NCBI GenBank assembly: GCA_027886175.1
Contig: JAJNNQ010000006.1
Coordinates: forward strand, 7,316,001 to 7,380,000
DNA from: Phylloscopus collybita
Taxonomy: Eukaryota > Chordata > Aves > Passeriformes > Phylloscopidae
Length of the DNA stretch: 64,000 nt
Direction: 5' to 3'
Both the position numbers and the translations under genes were made by a program. The notes beneath the pieces were generated by a model that worked only from the letters and a program-made list of their open reading frames with translations, had not been told where the DNA came from and searched no databases. Each line of letters begins with the position of its first letter. Within the stretch, counting starts at the first letter, position 1. This document shows positions 1 to 9,179 of this stretch, one piece after another.

Positions 1-659
1 GTTATATTCACACAAAACATTCCCACTTAGACCTAGGATTTTTATCCCTTCTGATGAGGCATAACTGGTTCCACTATGCTGATGTTAGGGGCAGCTGCAT
101 TGTGCTAGAAGTTGTCACAGACCATCAAAGACCTGGCACCTGCCTCAGACTCATTTCTGGGGCCTTCCACCAGAGGACATGCACATTAGCCAGTGTTGGA
201 ACAGATCTATGGCGTTGTAACAGAGAGTGTAAAACTCTCCCACCCCACAAGGGGTACCTGAGCATTCTCATGTAAGTGCACATTAACCCATTAAACTTTG
301 TGTTTCACAGGCTTCCCCCAACCCCAAACATTGATTGAGACTGTGGCCATCACTTTGGCCAACAGACATCAAAATTGCAACAATCCAGTCTTGTTGCTGG
401 ATCCACAGGTGATGAAATCTTTCTAGTCTTACCCTTTCTCTTTCTTTCTTCTCCTTATACATTTTATTAAGTGTTATTTTTATGCTTTTATATTGCTGTA
501 TTGCTATAGATAATAGCCAAAACAACTTACCTGTATTCCTTTGCAACTAAATTGTTCTAAAATAAATACTACACATATAGATATATATTTATAACCAGCA
601 ATATACAACACTGTTTTATTCTAATCCACCCAAAAAGGATCTATTAATATGAATCTTAC
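1..659. other. No recognisable gene
   Basis: Bases 54-400 are less AT-rich than the sequence around them and hold a short open frame of 73 codons. I recognise no domain, splice pattern or repeat family in it. It could be a decayed repeat, because an LTR fragment begins just to the right. The part from about 420 onward is plain AT-rich sequence. Confidence 0.4.
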
Positions 660-776
660 TTACTCTTGTCTTCAGGGGCTGGTCATAACATTATTGAACA
701 ACAACAAAGTGGTCTGGCCATGCCACCTTACCAGCTACTGTAAAAAATTAACCCTGTCCTGGCTGCAACTAGGACA
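660..776 (-). repeat. ERVL-type LTR fragment, 5' end
   Basis: Read on the minus strand, the segment starts TGTCCTAGTTGCAGCC and continues with the GGGTTAATTTT...AGTAGCTGGTA pattern typical of the 5' end of avian ERVL LTRs. That start lies at position 776. The match fades after about 110 bp, so only the 5' part of the LTR is recognisable. The assignment rests on recall of the family pattern, not on an alignment. Confidence 0.5.
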
Positions 777-1534
777 TGGACCTAGTCCTGCATGTGGTTC
801 TGCACATACATAAAGAGGAAATGAGAGGAGATACTGTCAAGTCAAAATATAATTCAAATAAAATATGTTTTTAATATAGTTTAAAGAAAATAAGAGACTT
901 TTTTGTAAAGGTGTTCCATTTCCTTGTCTGCCGCATCCTCCTTCTTCATTATTAATTTAATTTTTATTTTAGTAAAATCAATGGCAAAACTTTTAATCAT
1001 CCATTATATTATAATGATAGCAAAATTTTTGCTTCTTCTGTATTGTTTTACTCATTAAGAATTCAAAGCTGGGTAAGGTTGTCTTGTTTCCTGAGATAAA
1101 AAGGCCAAGATGACCTATAGAAGGTATGTCTACACTTTATAAAGCTGTGACATACACTGAACTGGGTTGTGTCCTCAACAAAAGCCAGAAACAGAAGAGA
1201 TGCCGCAAAGCAAAGCAGATCAATTTTTCCAGACATAGCACATCATAAGCAAGTTTCTAGGACATGAACTAGCATGGCTTCTTTGTGCAATATTGTGCCA
1301 TCAGGTTTCTTGTTAAGTCTGCAGACTAAAAACACTGCTGTACATAGAGCTGTAAAAAATGCTCAAAGTCCTCCCACTGTCATAAATGACATCCTGAATA
1401 GACCCCTAGAATTAATTAAAGCCCAATGGAAACATATGTATTTGGAGATTCTTAATCTCTTAATCATATTCTTTACATTTTTATTAAATTTTACAAATAG
1501 TTGTGTCAGTTACGCATATAGACGCATATAAAAA
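777..1534. other. AT-rich sequence, nothing recognised
   Basis: There is no repeat family or convincing coding region here. An 85-codon open frame at 1274-1531 has AT-driven composition and no recognisable motif. Confidence 0.5.
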
Positions 1535-1650
1535 ATGATGTTGGAAGGCACTCAGGAAGTCATTTGTTTCAATTCTCCACTCAAAGCAGCATCAACTGAG
1601 ATTTTTATCAAGGATTTAGGATCTTGTTTTTATCACCTCCAGGAATTTCC
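1535..1650 (-). repeat. CR1 LINE fragment, old
   Basis: The pattern ttggaaggcactcaggaagt, followed by a 'caattctccactcaaagcag' block and 'tcaact', matches the 3' part of CR1 read in reverse. In better-preserved copies the same stretch reads as 'ggaagggacctcaggaggtc...tgctcaaagcagggtcaac'. The copy is diverged and truncated on both sides. Confidence 0.55.
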
Positions 1651-3020
1651 TACAATCTAGCTGTCTTCACTAAACCACTAGATTGAAGGTTATATTTACT
1701 GTCCCACCTATGAATGTAAGCTTCTATAGACATGGGAATGATCCAAAGTAGAATTAAAAAAATTCAGCATTTAGAAAGTAATGATTTTATAGCAAATATT
1801 CTAATGATTTTGGGATTTCTCTTATCCAATTTTAACTTCTACATAACTCTTACTTTATGTTCTTCAGTTATTACTTTGCTTATAAAATATACTTTGGATA
1901 AAAAATTATAAAAAAAGTTTTCTATTCATCTGTTGCGTAATATGGTGATGTTATCTTGATATTTAGAAATTTGTATCACTATATTTTGTGGAGATTCTGC
2001 ACCTTCTGCACCTAAACTTTTTGAGTGATCATCATCATTATTCAGAAAATTTTACCTTGCACAAATAACTCCATAGATCAATAGTGAGAATCATTACAAT
2101 TTTCCTGTTTATCTTGTACTCTCTCCTCATGTTTATCCCTGTCTTAGTTGGAAATTGCTCAGCAGATAGTTTTCTAACAGTTTTTCTATTTGTGCATAAA
2201 ATGTATCTAATCAAAGTTTTTTTTAATTTCCTTTTTTTTGTTAAAGTGATATTTCATCTCATATACAAAACCCAAGAAGGAGGACAAGCAGGAACAACAT
2301 GATGGATGAGCTCATGTAATGTCACTTAAATCTCAAGGAATAAAATGAAAGATGGATACTATAATTAAATTTTGTAATTAACAAACCTATCTGGTGTGCC
2401 TATGAGCATAATATTAGAAAGTTGTGTCCTTAAATATTTAACTTTTCTAGTCCTGTATTTTATCCAAGTGTAGTGAAGATATGCACACTGTAAGACTGAA
2501 GAATAAAGCAAAAATTTTGATTTCTATTTCTTAATCATTTCTGATTCCTGCCTATCTAAAATTCTATAATATTTTCTTTATTCTAAACTGGAGATAGAAA
2601 AAATATGAACTTCAAAATATGCAAATGGCTCTTTTATATTTACTTCAGTGCAAAGTTTTTTCCTAGTGAGTAATAATAGAATGAAGTAAAATAAAATTAA
2701 AGATCCCCGGCGGTCAAGAACAAATTTCTTGTTTCACGTTATCTATTCCTAAAGAATATTAAGAAAACCAAGACCAAAACCACCACCATGCCCTCAGAGA
2801 GCTCATGGGATCAAATCAGACCTGGAACCAGTGTGTCAGAGAAACATAGAATTATTTGCAGACAGAAGAAGATTCTCTGAGGTTTCTTTCAGGAACTTGA
2901 TAAGATCATTGTGCTCTGATACACTCTAAATCACTATCACATTATATGTATTAAAAGTAAATAAATAATCCAAGTCTATTTTTAAGTGCATGGTGCATGC
3001 AAAATGTCTTTGTTGCCCAA
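1651..3020. other. AT-rich sequence, nothing recognised
   Basis: This is plain AT-rich DNA with short poly-T runs. A 72-codon frame at 2084-2302 encodes mostly F, L, V and I. That is what AT-rich random sequence gives, so I do not call it a gene. Confidence 0.5.
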
Positions 3021-3609
3021 TGTCACAGTTTAAGCCCAGCTGTCCACTAAGTCCACTCAGCTGTTCAGTCACTCTCACCCAGTGGGATGGGAAATGAATC
3101 AAAAAGATAAAAGTCAGAAAATTTGTGGGTTAAGACAAAGGCAGACTAATAGCGAAACAGCAACAGCTGCATGCCCAGCAGAGCAAAACAAGGAACTTAT
3201 TTACCACTTCCCAGCTGCAGGGAGGTTTTCAGCCATCTCCAGGAAAGCAGGGCTTCATCACACATAATGATGACTTCGGAAAACAAACGGCATCATGCTG
3301 GCTCTTGCTCTCCCTTCCTACTTCTCCCCTCAGCTTTATATGCTGAGCATGACACCCTATAGTCTGGAATATCCCTGTGATCAGTCTGGATCAAGTGTTG
3401 CCTCTGTGTCCCATCACAGATTCTTGTGCACCCCTAGCATTCTCATGGGTGAAGTGGACTGAGGCAGAGGAGGTCTTGGGTTTGTGTAAGCACTGCTCAG
3501 CAACAGTGAAAGCATCTTAGAGTTATCAACAGTTTCCAGCACAAATACAAACCATATTCCTGTACTGACTACTATACTGAACAAAATTATCCCAGCCAAA
3601 ACAAGCACA
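3021..3609 (-). mobile_element. Solo LTR, avian ERVL type
   Basis: On the minus strand this runs from TGTGCTTGTTTTGGCTGGGA at 3609 to ACTGTGACA at 3021, giving TG...CA ends over 589 bp. Internal marks of the family are present in order: a 'GGGATATTCCAGACTAT' block, a TATAAAG-like box near 3340, 'GATGAAGCCCTGCTTTCCTG', 'TTCCTTGTTTTGCT' and 'CATCCCACTGGG'. The same block order occurs at 18927-19504, so the two are related copies. I find no matching target-site duplication. Open frames of 61-91 codons inside it are chance frames in the LTR. Confidence 0.75.
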
Positions 3610-5276
3610 CCTCTCTCTGTAAAACCAAATGTACAACCTTTCAAAGGAAACAGAATGTTTCTCTTAGACCTTAGTTTAGTGAATATCATTTTAAGGAAAG
3701 CTAACTCACTAACCTAATGGAAGGACACTTGTATATTAGGAAATAATAAAATTGTAATGGAAATGGAGTAGGTATTTGTGTCTAAGAATTAAATGACATT
3801 TTGCATGTTTATGTTGTCACTGGCTTTTTGACTAAACCTGCCAAAACTTCCATCTCAAAATACCACATTAGAAATACCCAGAAACATTTCTGTTTATCCT
3901 TTAATTTGAATTAGTATATGTAAGTATTTATATTACTGGCATAATAAAAATTAATTTGTTCTCACTACTTGCATTACAGATCATTAATTAACCCCTTTCC
4001 AAAAAACTGAATTCACACAAGGTCTTATTAATTGCATATTAGATTTTATTAACAGAGCAAATAACATTGAAATTTCATTGCTAGAAAATGTATATTTTCT
4101 ATTGGGTTTAGTCCCAGAATTCAAATTCTTTACCAAATGTCTGAAATATGCAGGTTGTAGAGAGAATTTAGCAAACCGAAGGATGACTGCACTGAGTGGT
4201 GAACTGTCACTGGAATATGAAAAATCAGTAGCATAGTTACATTCTGGGAACTTCATCCAGAGTCAGAGGGAGGTTACTGAATGCATGAATCAACAAATAA
4301 CCCTTGAAGACAACCCCTTAAAGTTCCACCTCCAACATGTGTTTTTCTCATAATTCATAAGTTTTACCTAGATATTTTCCATTTTTTCCCGCCTAATTCT
4401 CTTGCTTCACTCTTTCTCTGGAGACTGGAAGTTCTTGTTTCCCATTGTAAATGAAATAAAACATTTTTAGCTATGTTTCTTTTAATGCACCCTTTTAGTT
4501 CTCTATTTTGTTTACATGTTAATTTTCCTTCTGTTCTGGAATTTTAAAGGGCATTAGATTCATGAAGGTATTTGTGTTTTCACAGATTGCTTGATGTATT
4601 GCTTATTTTAGTATTAATCTTTTTGAAATACTCTTTTTCTGTAATGCCTGTTTGAAATTTAAAATAAGATTAAAATATCTATACCTAATACTACTTGTCA
4701 GTAGCCAATTTATGAATATATTATACCTATAGAATGTACTTCAAGATTAAAAATGGCCTCTATCAGTTTTCAAGAATATTTTAAAATAACAAATAACTAT
4801 TTCTCTATTCTGCTGTTACTCCAAAAAAAAAGGGAAAAAATTAAGTATTCCACAATGTGAAGATTTCCTCTCTCAGGAAGGAATTCTTAAAAATATAATG
4901 ACATTAACACAAAGGTGTCAAATATGATTATGATTAAGTATATAATTACCTGATTAATTATAAATTATATTATCATTGGTAGGGTTAGTGTGATAAAGTA
5001 GTGCAGCAGTTTTCACTCACTGAATGAATCTTAGGCTTTTTACCAGGTGTTGTGGCTGAGAACTCATGACTGACTTAATAGTCATATGAAAAACCAAAAA
5101 AAAGCCAAAAACCCTTATGGTCAACACCAGTGGGGGGGGAAAAAAATGTGTTCGGTGAGGATGTAGTTACAATGTTATTTGCAGTCATATCTGATTTTTT
5201 CTAGTTTTAATAGAAAATTGCCACTACTAATGCTATAAAAATTGTTCATCATAACCTACCCACAATCTAATCACCG
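3610..5276. other. AT-rich sequence, nothing recognised
   Basis: This is the left flank of the provirus. It is AT-rich, with A-runs and a G-run near 5131-5140. A 90-codon minus-strand frame at 3984-4256 has no recognisable motif. The flank ends in a C-run that forms the left target-site duplication of the provirus. Confidence 0.5.
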
Positions 5277-5282
5277 CCCCCC

Positions 5283-5648
5283 TGTTGCGGCTTTATTAAG
5301 CCATCATCTTGGCGGCCTGGGTTCGGTGAGGACACGACCGCCACGAGCTGCAGCGTGGGGTTCGGACAGAATGACTCAGTAAGACACCAACATGGCGTAT
5401 TCGTCAAAATGCGTTTATTATCTAAAACACAGGGTTTAAGTACCTTCTGGGCTCTGCCACGTCATAGGGGGTCTTACTAGTTTCTTAAGGGTAGTGGAAA
5501 AGTACTGCTATGTGGGGGAAGGGAGAGGGGTCTGTGACCTTGCGATAAAGGTTATCTTGGAGAGAGGTGTGCCTGGCCCTGCCCCGTTACAGCTCGATCG
5601 TCTTCCGCAGGCGCAATCTGTCCCTGCCAATTCACATTCCTCTCCACA
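5283..5648 (-). repeat. 3' LTR of the provirus
   Basis: This 366-bp LTR is identical to the one at 9180-9545 except for G versus A at 5340/9237 and C versus T at 5377/9274. On the minus strand it begins TGTGGAGAGG and ends GCCGCAACA. Candidate signals in transcription order are an ATF/CREB-like TGACGTGG (5464-5457), a TATA-like TACTTAAAC (about 5442-5434), AATAAA (5419-5414) and a second AATAAA (5297-5292) only 9 bp from the LTR end. Which AATAAA is used, and therefore the R/U5 boundary, cannot be settled by reading. The boundary at 5648 is fixed by the LTR comparison and the adjoining polypurine tract. Confidence 0.95.
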
Positions 5649-5663
5649 TCTCCCCCTCCCTCT
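5649..5663 (-). other. Polypurine tract (PPT)
   Basis: On the minus strand this is AGAGGGAGGGGGAGA, directly upstream of the TGTGG start of the 3' LTR. It is a 15-nt all-purine run in the position where plus-strand DNA synthesis is primed in retroviruses. The corresponding site next to the 5' LTR is genomic C-run, as expected. Confidence 0.9.
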
Positions 5664-5676
5664 ATCACAAAAAAAA

Positions 5677-5792
5677 ACGAGGTAGTTATACATATATATA
5701 TATATAGATACTAAATGAGGTAGAAGGCTAATACTTAATCATGCATATATGTATATGAGTACTAAAATGAGGTAGAGGGTTAGTATTTAGCA
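5677..5792 (-). repeat. Three imperfect direct repeats in proviral 3' segment
   Basis: The block 'aa(c/t)gaggtag' occurs three times: at about 5677 followed by 'ttatac', at about 5714 followed by 'aaggctaatac', and at about 5766 followed by 'agggttagtat'. Spacing is about 37 and 52 nt. The last two copies match over about 30 nt. Direct repeats at this place recall the direct-repeat or constitutive transport elements of alpha- and type D retroviruses, but I can show no structural homology by eye. Confidence 0.55.
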
Positions 5793-5833
5793 AAAAAGGA
5801 AGAAGGAGTTTGGGAAACCTGAGTAAGTTTTCT

Positions 5834-5865
5834 GCCAGGCAAGCTTAGAAAAGCTTGTGACTGGC
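5834..5865 (-). other. Hairpin just downstream of env stop
   Basis: Arms caagctt (5840-5846) and aagcttg (5851-5857) pair around a 4-nt loop. Outer arms gccag (5834-5838) and ctggc (5861-5865) extend the stem after a small asymmetric bulge. It lies a few bases past the TGA of the TM frame in the sense direction. The function is unknown. Confidence 0.5.
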
Positions 5866-5869
5866 AATT

Positions 5870-6742
5870 TCACAGCATTTCATGTTGGTGCATGAACAGA
5901 ATGTTAGTTTGCTCCACGCGGGCTCTGATAAATGAGACTATTTTGTTCAGCAGGCATGGTCCAAAGATGGCAGTTAAAAGTAACATTGCCAATGGACCTA
6001 CTAAGGAAGAAATTAAAGTGGTTAACCATGGAGATTGGTTAAACCAGGATTCGAACCAGCCCTGCTGAGCTTCTCTATCTTTTTGTCTCTGAGCCAGTCT
6101 GCTTCGAAGTTCGGCCATTGAGTCTCGGACGACTCCAGTGTGGTCTGCGTAAAAACAGCACTCTTCTTTCAGGGCAGCGCACAGACCCCCTTGTTGCATG
6201 AACAGGAGATCTAGTCCGCGCCTGTTCTGCAGAACCACTTCTGAGAGTGAAGAGACTGACTTCTCCAGGTAGGAAATGGATTTCTCGATCCTCTGCAAGT
6301 CCTCATCTATGGTCATCTGCAGCTGAGACAGTCCTCGGTGCTGTGTTGCTAGGGCCGAGACACCCGTCGCCGTTCCAGCTGCTCCTAAACCGAGCAGCAT
6401 TGCGATGGTGATTCCTGTTATTATTTCTCTCTTGCGGAGACGGCTGGGTTCTTCGAAAAGGCTGTACACTTCTTCATCAGAATGGTACAGGACCCTAGGA
6501 ACAATCAGAACTTGGACACAGAAGTCATTAGAATCATTGAACTTGGGAAGGAACACACAGGGACTCACTCCAGACCTCTGACAAACCCACATTGCAGATG
6601 AAGCTGGGACAACCCACTTGTTGTTTTTTCTGTTGGGCTTTACAATTTTGGCACAAACATATCTTTTCTGCTTAGCTAGGGTTGGATCAGGGGTGCTGCT
6701 GCAGGTTGCTGTGTCACAGGTTGCTGTGCTGGCTGAGGACAG
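5870..6742 (-). pseudogene. env remnant: SU C-terminus and intact-looking TM
   Basis: The frame is open from 6742 to the TGA at 5870-5872. The first ATG is at 6590-6592 and gives 240 codons, but this is an internal methionine of env: nearly all of SU is deleted. From that Met, residues 1-50 look like the SU C-terminus. R51-L-R-K-R55 is a furin-type SU/TM cleavage site. A hydrophobic fusion peptide covers about 56-80, and a heptad-like region about 85-120. The conserved segment 121-137 (LQNRRGLDLL...) is the immunosuppressive-type region. C138-x6-C145-C146 is the gammaretrovirus-type disulfide motif. The membrane span is about 192-215, followed by a tail of about 25 residues. There is no internal stop in TM. 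The frame is offset from gag by one base (-1 in sense) and overlaps its end. No normal start or SU remains, so I call it a pseudogene, although the TM part could still be translated. Confidence 0.85.
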
Positions 6743-9048
6743 TTAGCTGCTAAGTGACCTGTTTGGCCACACTTCATGCATGGTAATGCATTGGTTATAG
6801 TATGAATTGTGGCTTGCACAGGAATCAACTGTTCCTCTCTTACCACATGTTTAATCATGTCAGCCAAAGTGGCCCCTGCTGGCAGAGAACGTAGGATGTC
6901 CTTAGTAACAGTGTTGCACTGTTGCTTTAGACAATCCAGTGCCACAGGTCCCCTTGCTTCCACAGGCAGTGTGGAGGAGTCAATAGCAGCTTGCAGGCGA
7001 TCCACAAAATGTGTGAAACTCTCGCTCTCTCCCTGCTTGACTGAGGACCATGGTGATGATTTGTCCACCACTTGAGAAGCAACTCTTATGGCTTCTCTGG
7101 CTGCTCTTGTTGTTGCTTTGACTTCCTCTGCTGTGAGGAGTGTTGCCTGAGCCTGAGGAGTAACTACGTCATCATGTTTACCCAGCAGCCTGGACAGGGT
7201 AGAGCCATGGAGGGGTTGTCCCTGTCCTGAGCTTTGGGCTAAAGCTGCTGTGCACTGGTCTGACCATTCCTGCTGAAAAACAATCAATCCTGCTCCATCA
7301 AAAAGCATTCGGGTTATCTGAGAAATATCGAAAGGCAATAAATCATTATTGCTAAAAATTCCATCTATTAAAGTGGAGACAACAGCTGACCCTAACCCCT
7401 TTTCTTGAATTGCCTTCACCACTGTTTGGATTTCCTTCGTACTCAGAGGTGTGTAAGTTCGTCTTAAATTCTGTCTAGTGCCAGTAACGCGTACTGGGAA
7501 GGCATGAATAGCAGCTGCCGGCTGCCACTCTGCACAAGCAACCTTTATCTTTCCCCAGTCAGTAAGCTTATATTGTGTTGCTTCCCCTGTATTGTAAAAA
7601 GCTTTGCTCGGTTTTGGTAAAAAATCCGTAAATTCTACTATTTCCGACTCAGATTCTGTGCTAGTCTCAGAGCTCTCGGTAAGACTAGCGTCTGAGCTGT
7701 AATCCCATTCACAGTCGGAAGTCAACTGCTGGCACACTTCCGGCTTGCTGCGCCTTTTTGTCGGGCTCCGTCCCCGTCCCGCCTCCCAGGGGCGGGCTTC
7801 GCCCGCCTCCCGGGCTCTGCCCCGTTCCGCCTCTCGGGGGTGGGCTTTCCCCGCCTCTCGGGGGCGGCGCCGGCACGCCTCCTGAGGGCCGTCCCAACCC
7901 CGCCCCTCGCGCGCGTGGTGCCCGCCCCCGGAGGGGGTCTTTCCTTTGTAAAATGACCTTGGAGACGATTTCCAGCCGCGCGTGCGCGTTTCCTCGCTCT
8001 CCTGCGCTAGCGCAATATAAACCGGGACGTCCGAGCCTCCCTCCTGCGCATGCGTCCCCGCGCGGAGCCGCACTTCCGCGTTTTCGGCGCCATGTGGCCG
8101 GTGACCCCGCCCCTGACTTGGGTCGCGGTCGCCATCTTGCCAATATGGCGGCGGCGCGCCCGTTCCCGGTATCGGCAACCCTGGCTCGGCCGCCGCACCG
8201 GCGCGCGAACGCGGGACGAGCGGTCCCAGTGTGGCCACAGGGACGCCGCGCGGCGCCGCCGCGGACGGCTCCAGGACTGCCGATTGCGGCGGTTCACGGG
8301 CTCTTCGCTCTATTTCTCTAGCTTCCCGCGCGAGTTCTCTCCAGACGGACCACGGGTTGCCGTCGTCCCGCACCTCCGATTCGGGGTTCGGAGCGGCGGG
8401 GGGTCCGTTCCCGGGTTCTAGAGAGCGGCTGTCCCGCGCGAGCAGCGGCGGCCGCGTCTCCGGACTCGTTAATTTGCCGGTACCGGGTGGGTCTAAATCG
8501 CGCGGAGGGGCGTGGGGGGGAAGCATGGACGAATGAATCGCGGTATTTTCGGGGGGCTCTGGAGGGATCTCCGGGTCCGGGGGGTCCCGTGGGACAGCTG
8601 GAAAGTCCCCCCCAGGGTTCGGGGTGTCTGGGCATGGATTTTGGGGAGGGTGCAATGCGTCTTCCTCCCGTTCGTTCCCGCCGCGGGGCTGGGTATTTCC
8701 CGGGGGTCCCGTGGGTCCCGCAAGTCCACCCTCTTTTCCCTTTTGCCGCGAGACGGTAAATAAACATGTTTTCACCGCGCTCCATGCCTCTTGTTCCTCC
8801 CTCGCCCTTTTCAAAGCCATTTCTACTTTTCCCCACGCTTTGAGGGCTTTCCCACTGCCAGTGGTTATAGTATCATTCGCGAGGGCAATTGTATAATTCT
8901 GCCATCTCTCTGGGTCCAATATATCAACGGGCCGCTGAATTGTGCCCAAATCTGTAAGTCTTGCAATAGCAAGATTTAAACTCTTTCGCTCTAAGCGTAT
9001 TCCCCACCTCTCCTCCATAATTTTTACAACCTGAATAATCGTCTCCAT
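6676..9048 (-). CDS. Endogenous retroviral Gag, NC truncated
   Basis: This open frame has 790 codons. The start is the first ATG after an in-frame TAA nine bases upstream, with G at +4. Residues 1-100 resemble the alpha/betaretroviral matrix, including an LKAWGKVEMALKRAREEQ helix at 69-86. Residues ~105-435 are a long P/R/G/E-rich spacer with the late-domain motif PPPY at 299-302 and four 8-residue repeats at 396-427. An acidic S/T/E/D stretch follows at ~440-475. Capsid probably starts near P518. The major homology region is at 671-689 (Q672, G673, E676, F681, R684, L685). One CCHC zinc knuckle is C757-C760-H765-C770. The frame ends after a Q/P-rich tail, and the second knuckle usual in this group is missing. 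No protease or pol follows. It has no frameshift or stop, so Gag may still be made. The length exceeds a typical alpharetroviral Gag because of the spacer. Confidence 0.9.
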   Translation of the reverse strand: METIIQVVKIMEERWGIRLERKSLNLAIARLTDLGTIQRPVDILDPERWQNYTIALANDTITTGSGKALKAWGKVEMALKRAREEQEAWSAVKTCLFTVSRQKGKEGGLAGPTGPPGNTQPRGGNEREEDALHPPQNPCPDTPNPGGDFPAVPRDPPDPEIPPEPPENTAIHSSMLPPHAPPRDLDPPGTGKLTSPETRPPLLARDSRSLEPGNGPPAAPNPESEVRDDGNPWSVWRELAREAREIERRAREPPQSAVLEPSAAAPRGVPVATLGPLVPRSRAGAAAEPGLPIPGTGAPPPYWQDGDRDPSQGRGHRPHGAENAEVRLRAGTHAQEGGSDVPVYIALAQESEETRTRGWKSSPRSFYKGKTPSGGGHHAREGRGWDGPQEACRRRPREAGKAHPREAERGRAREAGEARPWEAGRGRSPTKRRSKPEVCQQLTSDCEWDYSSDASLTESSETSTESESEIVEFTDFLPKPSKAFYNTGEATQYKLTDWGKIKVACAEWQPAAAIHAFPVRVTGTRQNLRRTYTPLSTKEIQTVVKAIQEKGLGSAVVSTLIDGIFSNNDLLPFDISQITRMLFDGAGLIVFQQEWSDQCTAALAQSSGQGQPLHGSTLSRLLGKHDDVVTPQAQATLLTAEEVKATTRAAREAIRVASQVVDKSSPWSSVKQGESESFTHFVDRLQAAIDSSTLPVEARGPVALDCLKQQCNTVTKDILRSLPAGATLADMIKHVVREEQLIPVQATIHTITNALPCMKCGQTGHLAANCPQPAQQPVTQQPAAAPLIQP
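7740..8620. other. CpG-rich, GC-rich patch inside gag
   Basis: This interval is dense in CG dinucleotides and G/C runs, in sharp contrast to the AT-rich flanks and to the more balanced capsid and matrix coding parts. It corresponds to the spacer between matrix and capsid. The GC content is high enough that open frames appear on both strands, so frame length is no evidence for a gene here. By composition it would qualify as a CpG-island-like region. Whether it is methylated or has promoter activity cannot be read from sequence. Confidence 0.8.
7768..7863 (-). repeat. 24-nt tandem repeats within gag spacer
   Basis: There are four in-frame copies of an 8-residue unit, consensus P/A-R-E-A-G-x-A/G-R, at Gag residues 396-427 (for example PREAGKAH and PREAERGR). 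In DNA the unit is about 24 nt and GC-rich. Copy number in such arrays changes easily by slippage while the frame is kept. Confidence 0.75.
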
Positions 9049-9121
9049 CGGCGATTACTGGTTCTCAGGGCGTCCCCTGCTTCCTCCACGGTATTCCAGA
9101 ATCTCCTGGTACCGCCGTCTC

Positions 9122-9130
9122 TCACCGTCC
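9122..9130 (-). promoter_or_regulatory. Candidate 5' splice donor in proviral leader
   Basis: On the minus strand the sequence is GGACG|GTGAG, with the junction after base 9126. It fits the donor consensus well and lies between the primer binding site and gag, where the donor for spliced env mRNA is expected. With the env acceptor region deleted, use in this copy is doubtful. This is a prediction from consensus only. Confidence 0.45.
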
Positions 9131-9156
9131 AGGCGTTCCCCGTTCCCAGGCTCCAG

Positions 9157-9175
9157 TCCCGGGCTTTCGGCACCA
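9157..9175 (-). other. Primer binding site, tRNA-Phe-like
   Basis: The minus-strand sequence TGGTGCCGAAAGCCCGGGA begins 4 bases inside the 5' LTR. It complements the 3' end of a vertebrate tRNA-Phe except for one extra base in the middle (GAAAGCCC in place of GAAACCC). The TGG start and position are standard for a retroviral primer site. Other tRNAs I considered (Trp, Lys, Pro, His) fit worse. The extra base could be a family trait or a mutation. Confidence 0.75.
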
Positions 9176-9179
9176 AATA

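Larger units (their letters stand above)
5664..5869 (-). other. Proviral 3' segment between env and PPT
   Basis: About 200 nt lie between the TM stop codon and the polypurine tract. The segment holds three imperfect copies of a 'gaggtag' block (listed separately), a TA-rich run at 5690-5706, and a hairpin just after the env stop. There is no open frame. In some retroviruses this interval carries a nuclear export element. That role is only a possibility here. Confidence 0.6.

Noticed and set aside
6676..6742. Ribosomal -1 frameshift from gag into the TM frame
   Set aside because: The phase is right for -1, but I see no X-XXY-YYZ slippery heptamer in the 64-nt overlap.
7758..8321. 187-codon plus-strand open frame opposite gag
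   Set aside because: It lies in the GC-rich gag spacer, where stop codons are rare on both strands. Its product is P/R/A-rich low complexity, and it is explained as the shadow of gag.
8318..8836. 172-codon and other minus-strand frames overlapping gag in another phase (also 7709-8143)
   Set aside because: Same cause: GC-rich sequence with few stops. No motif, no start context and no support beyond length.
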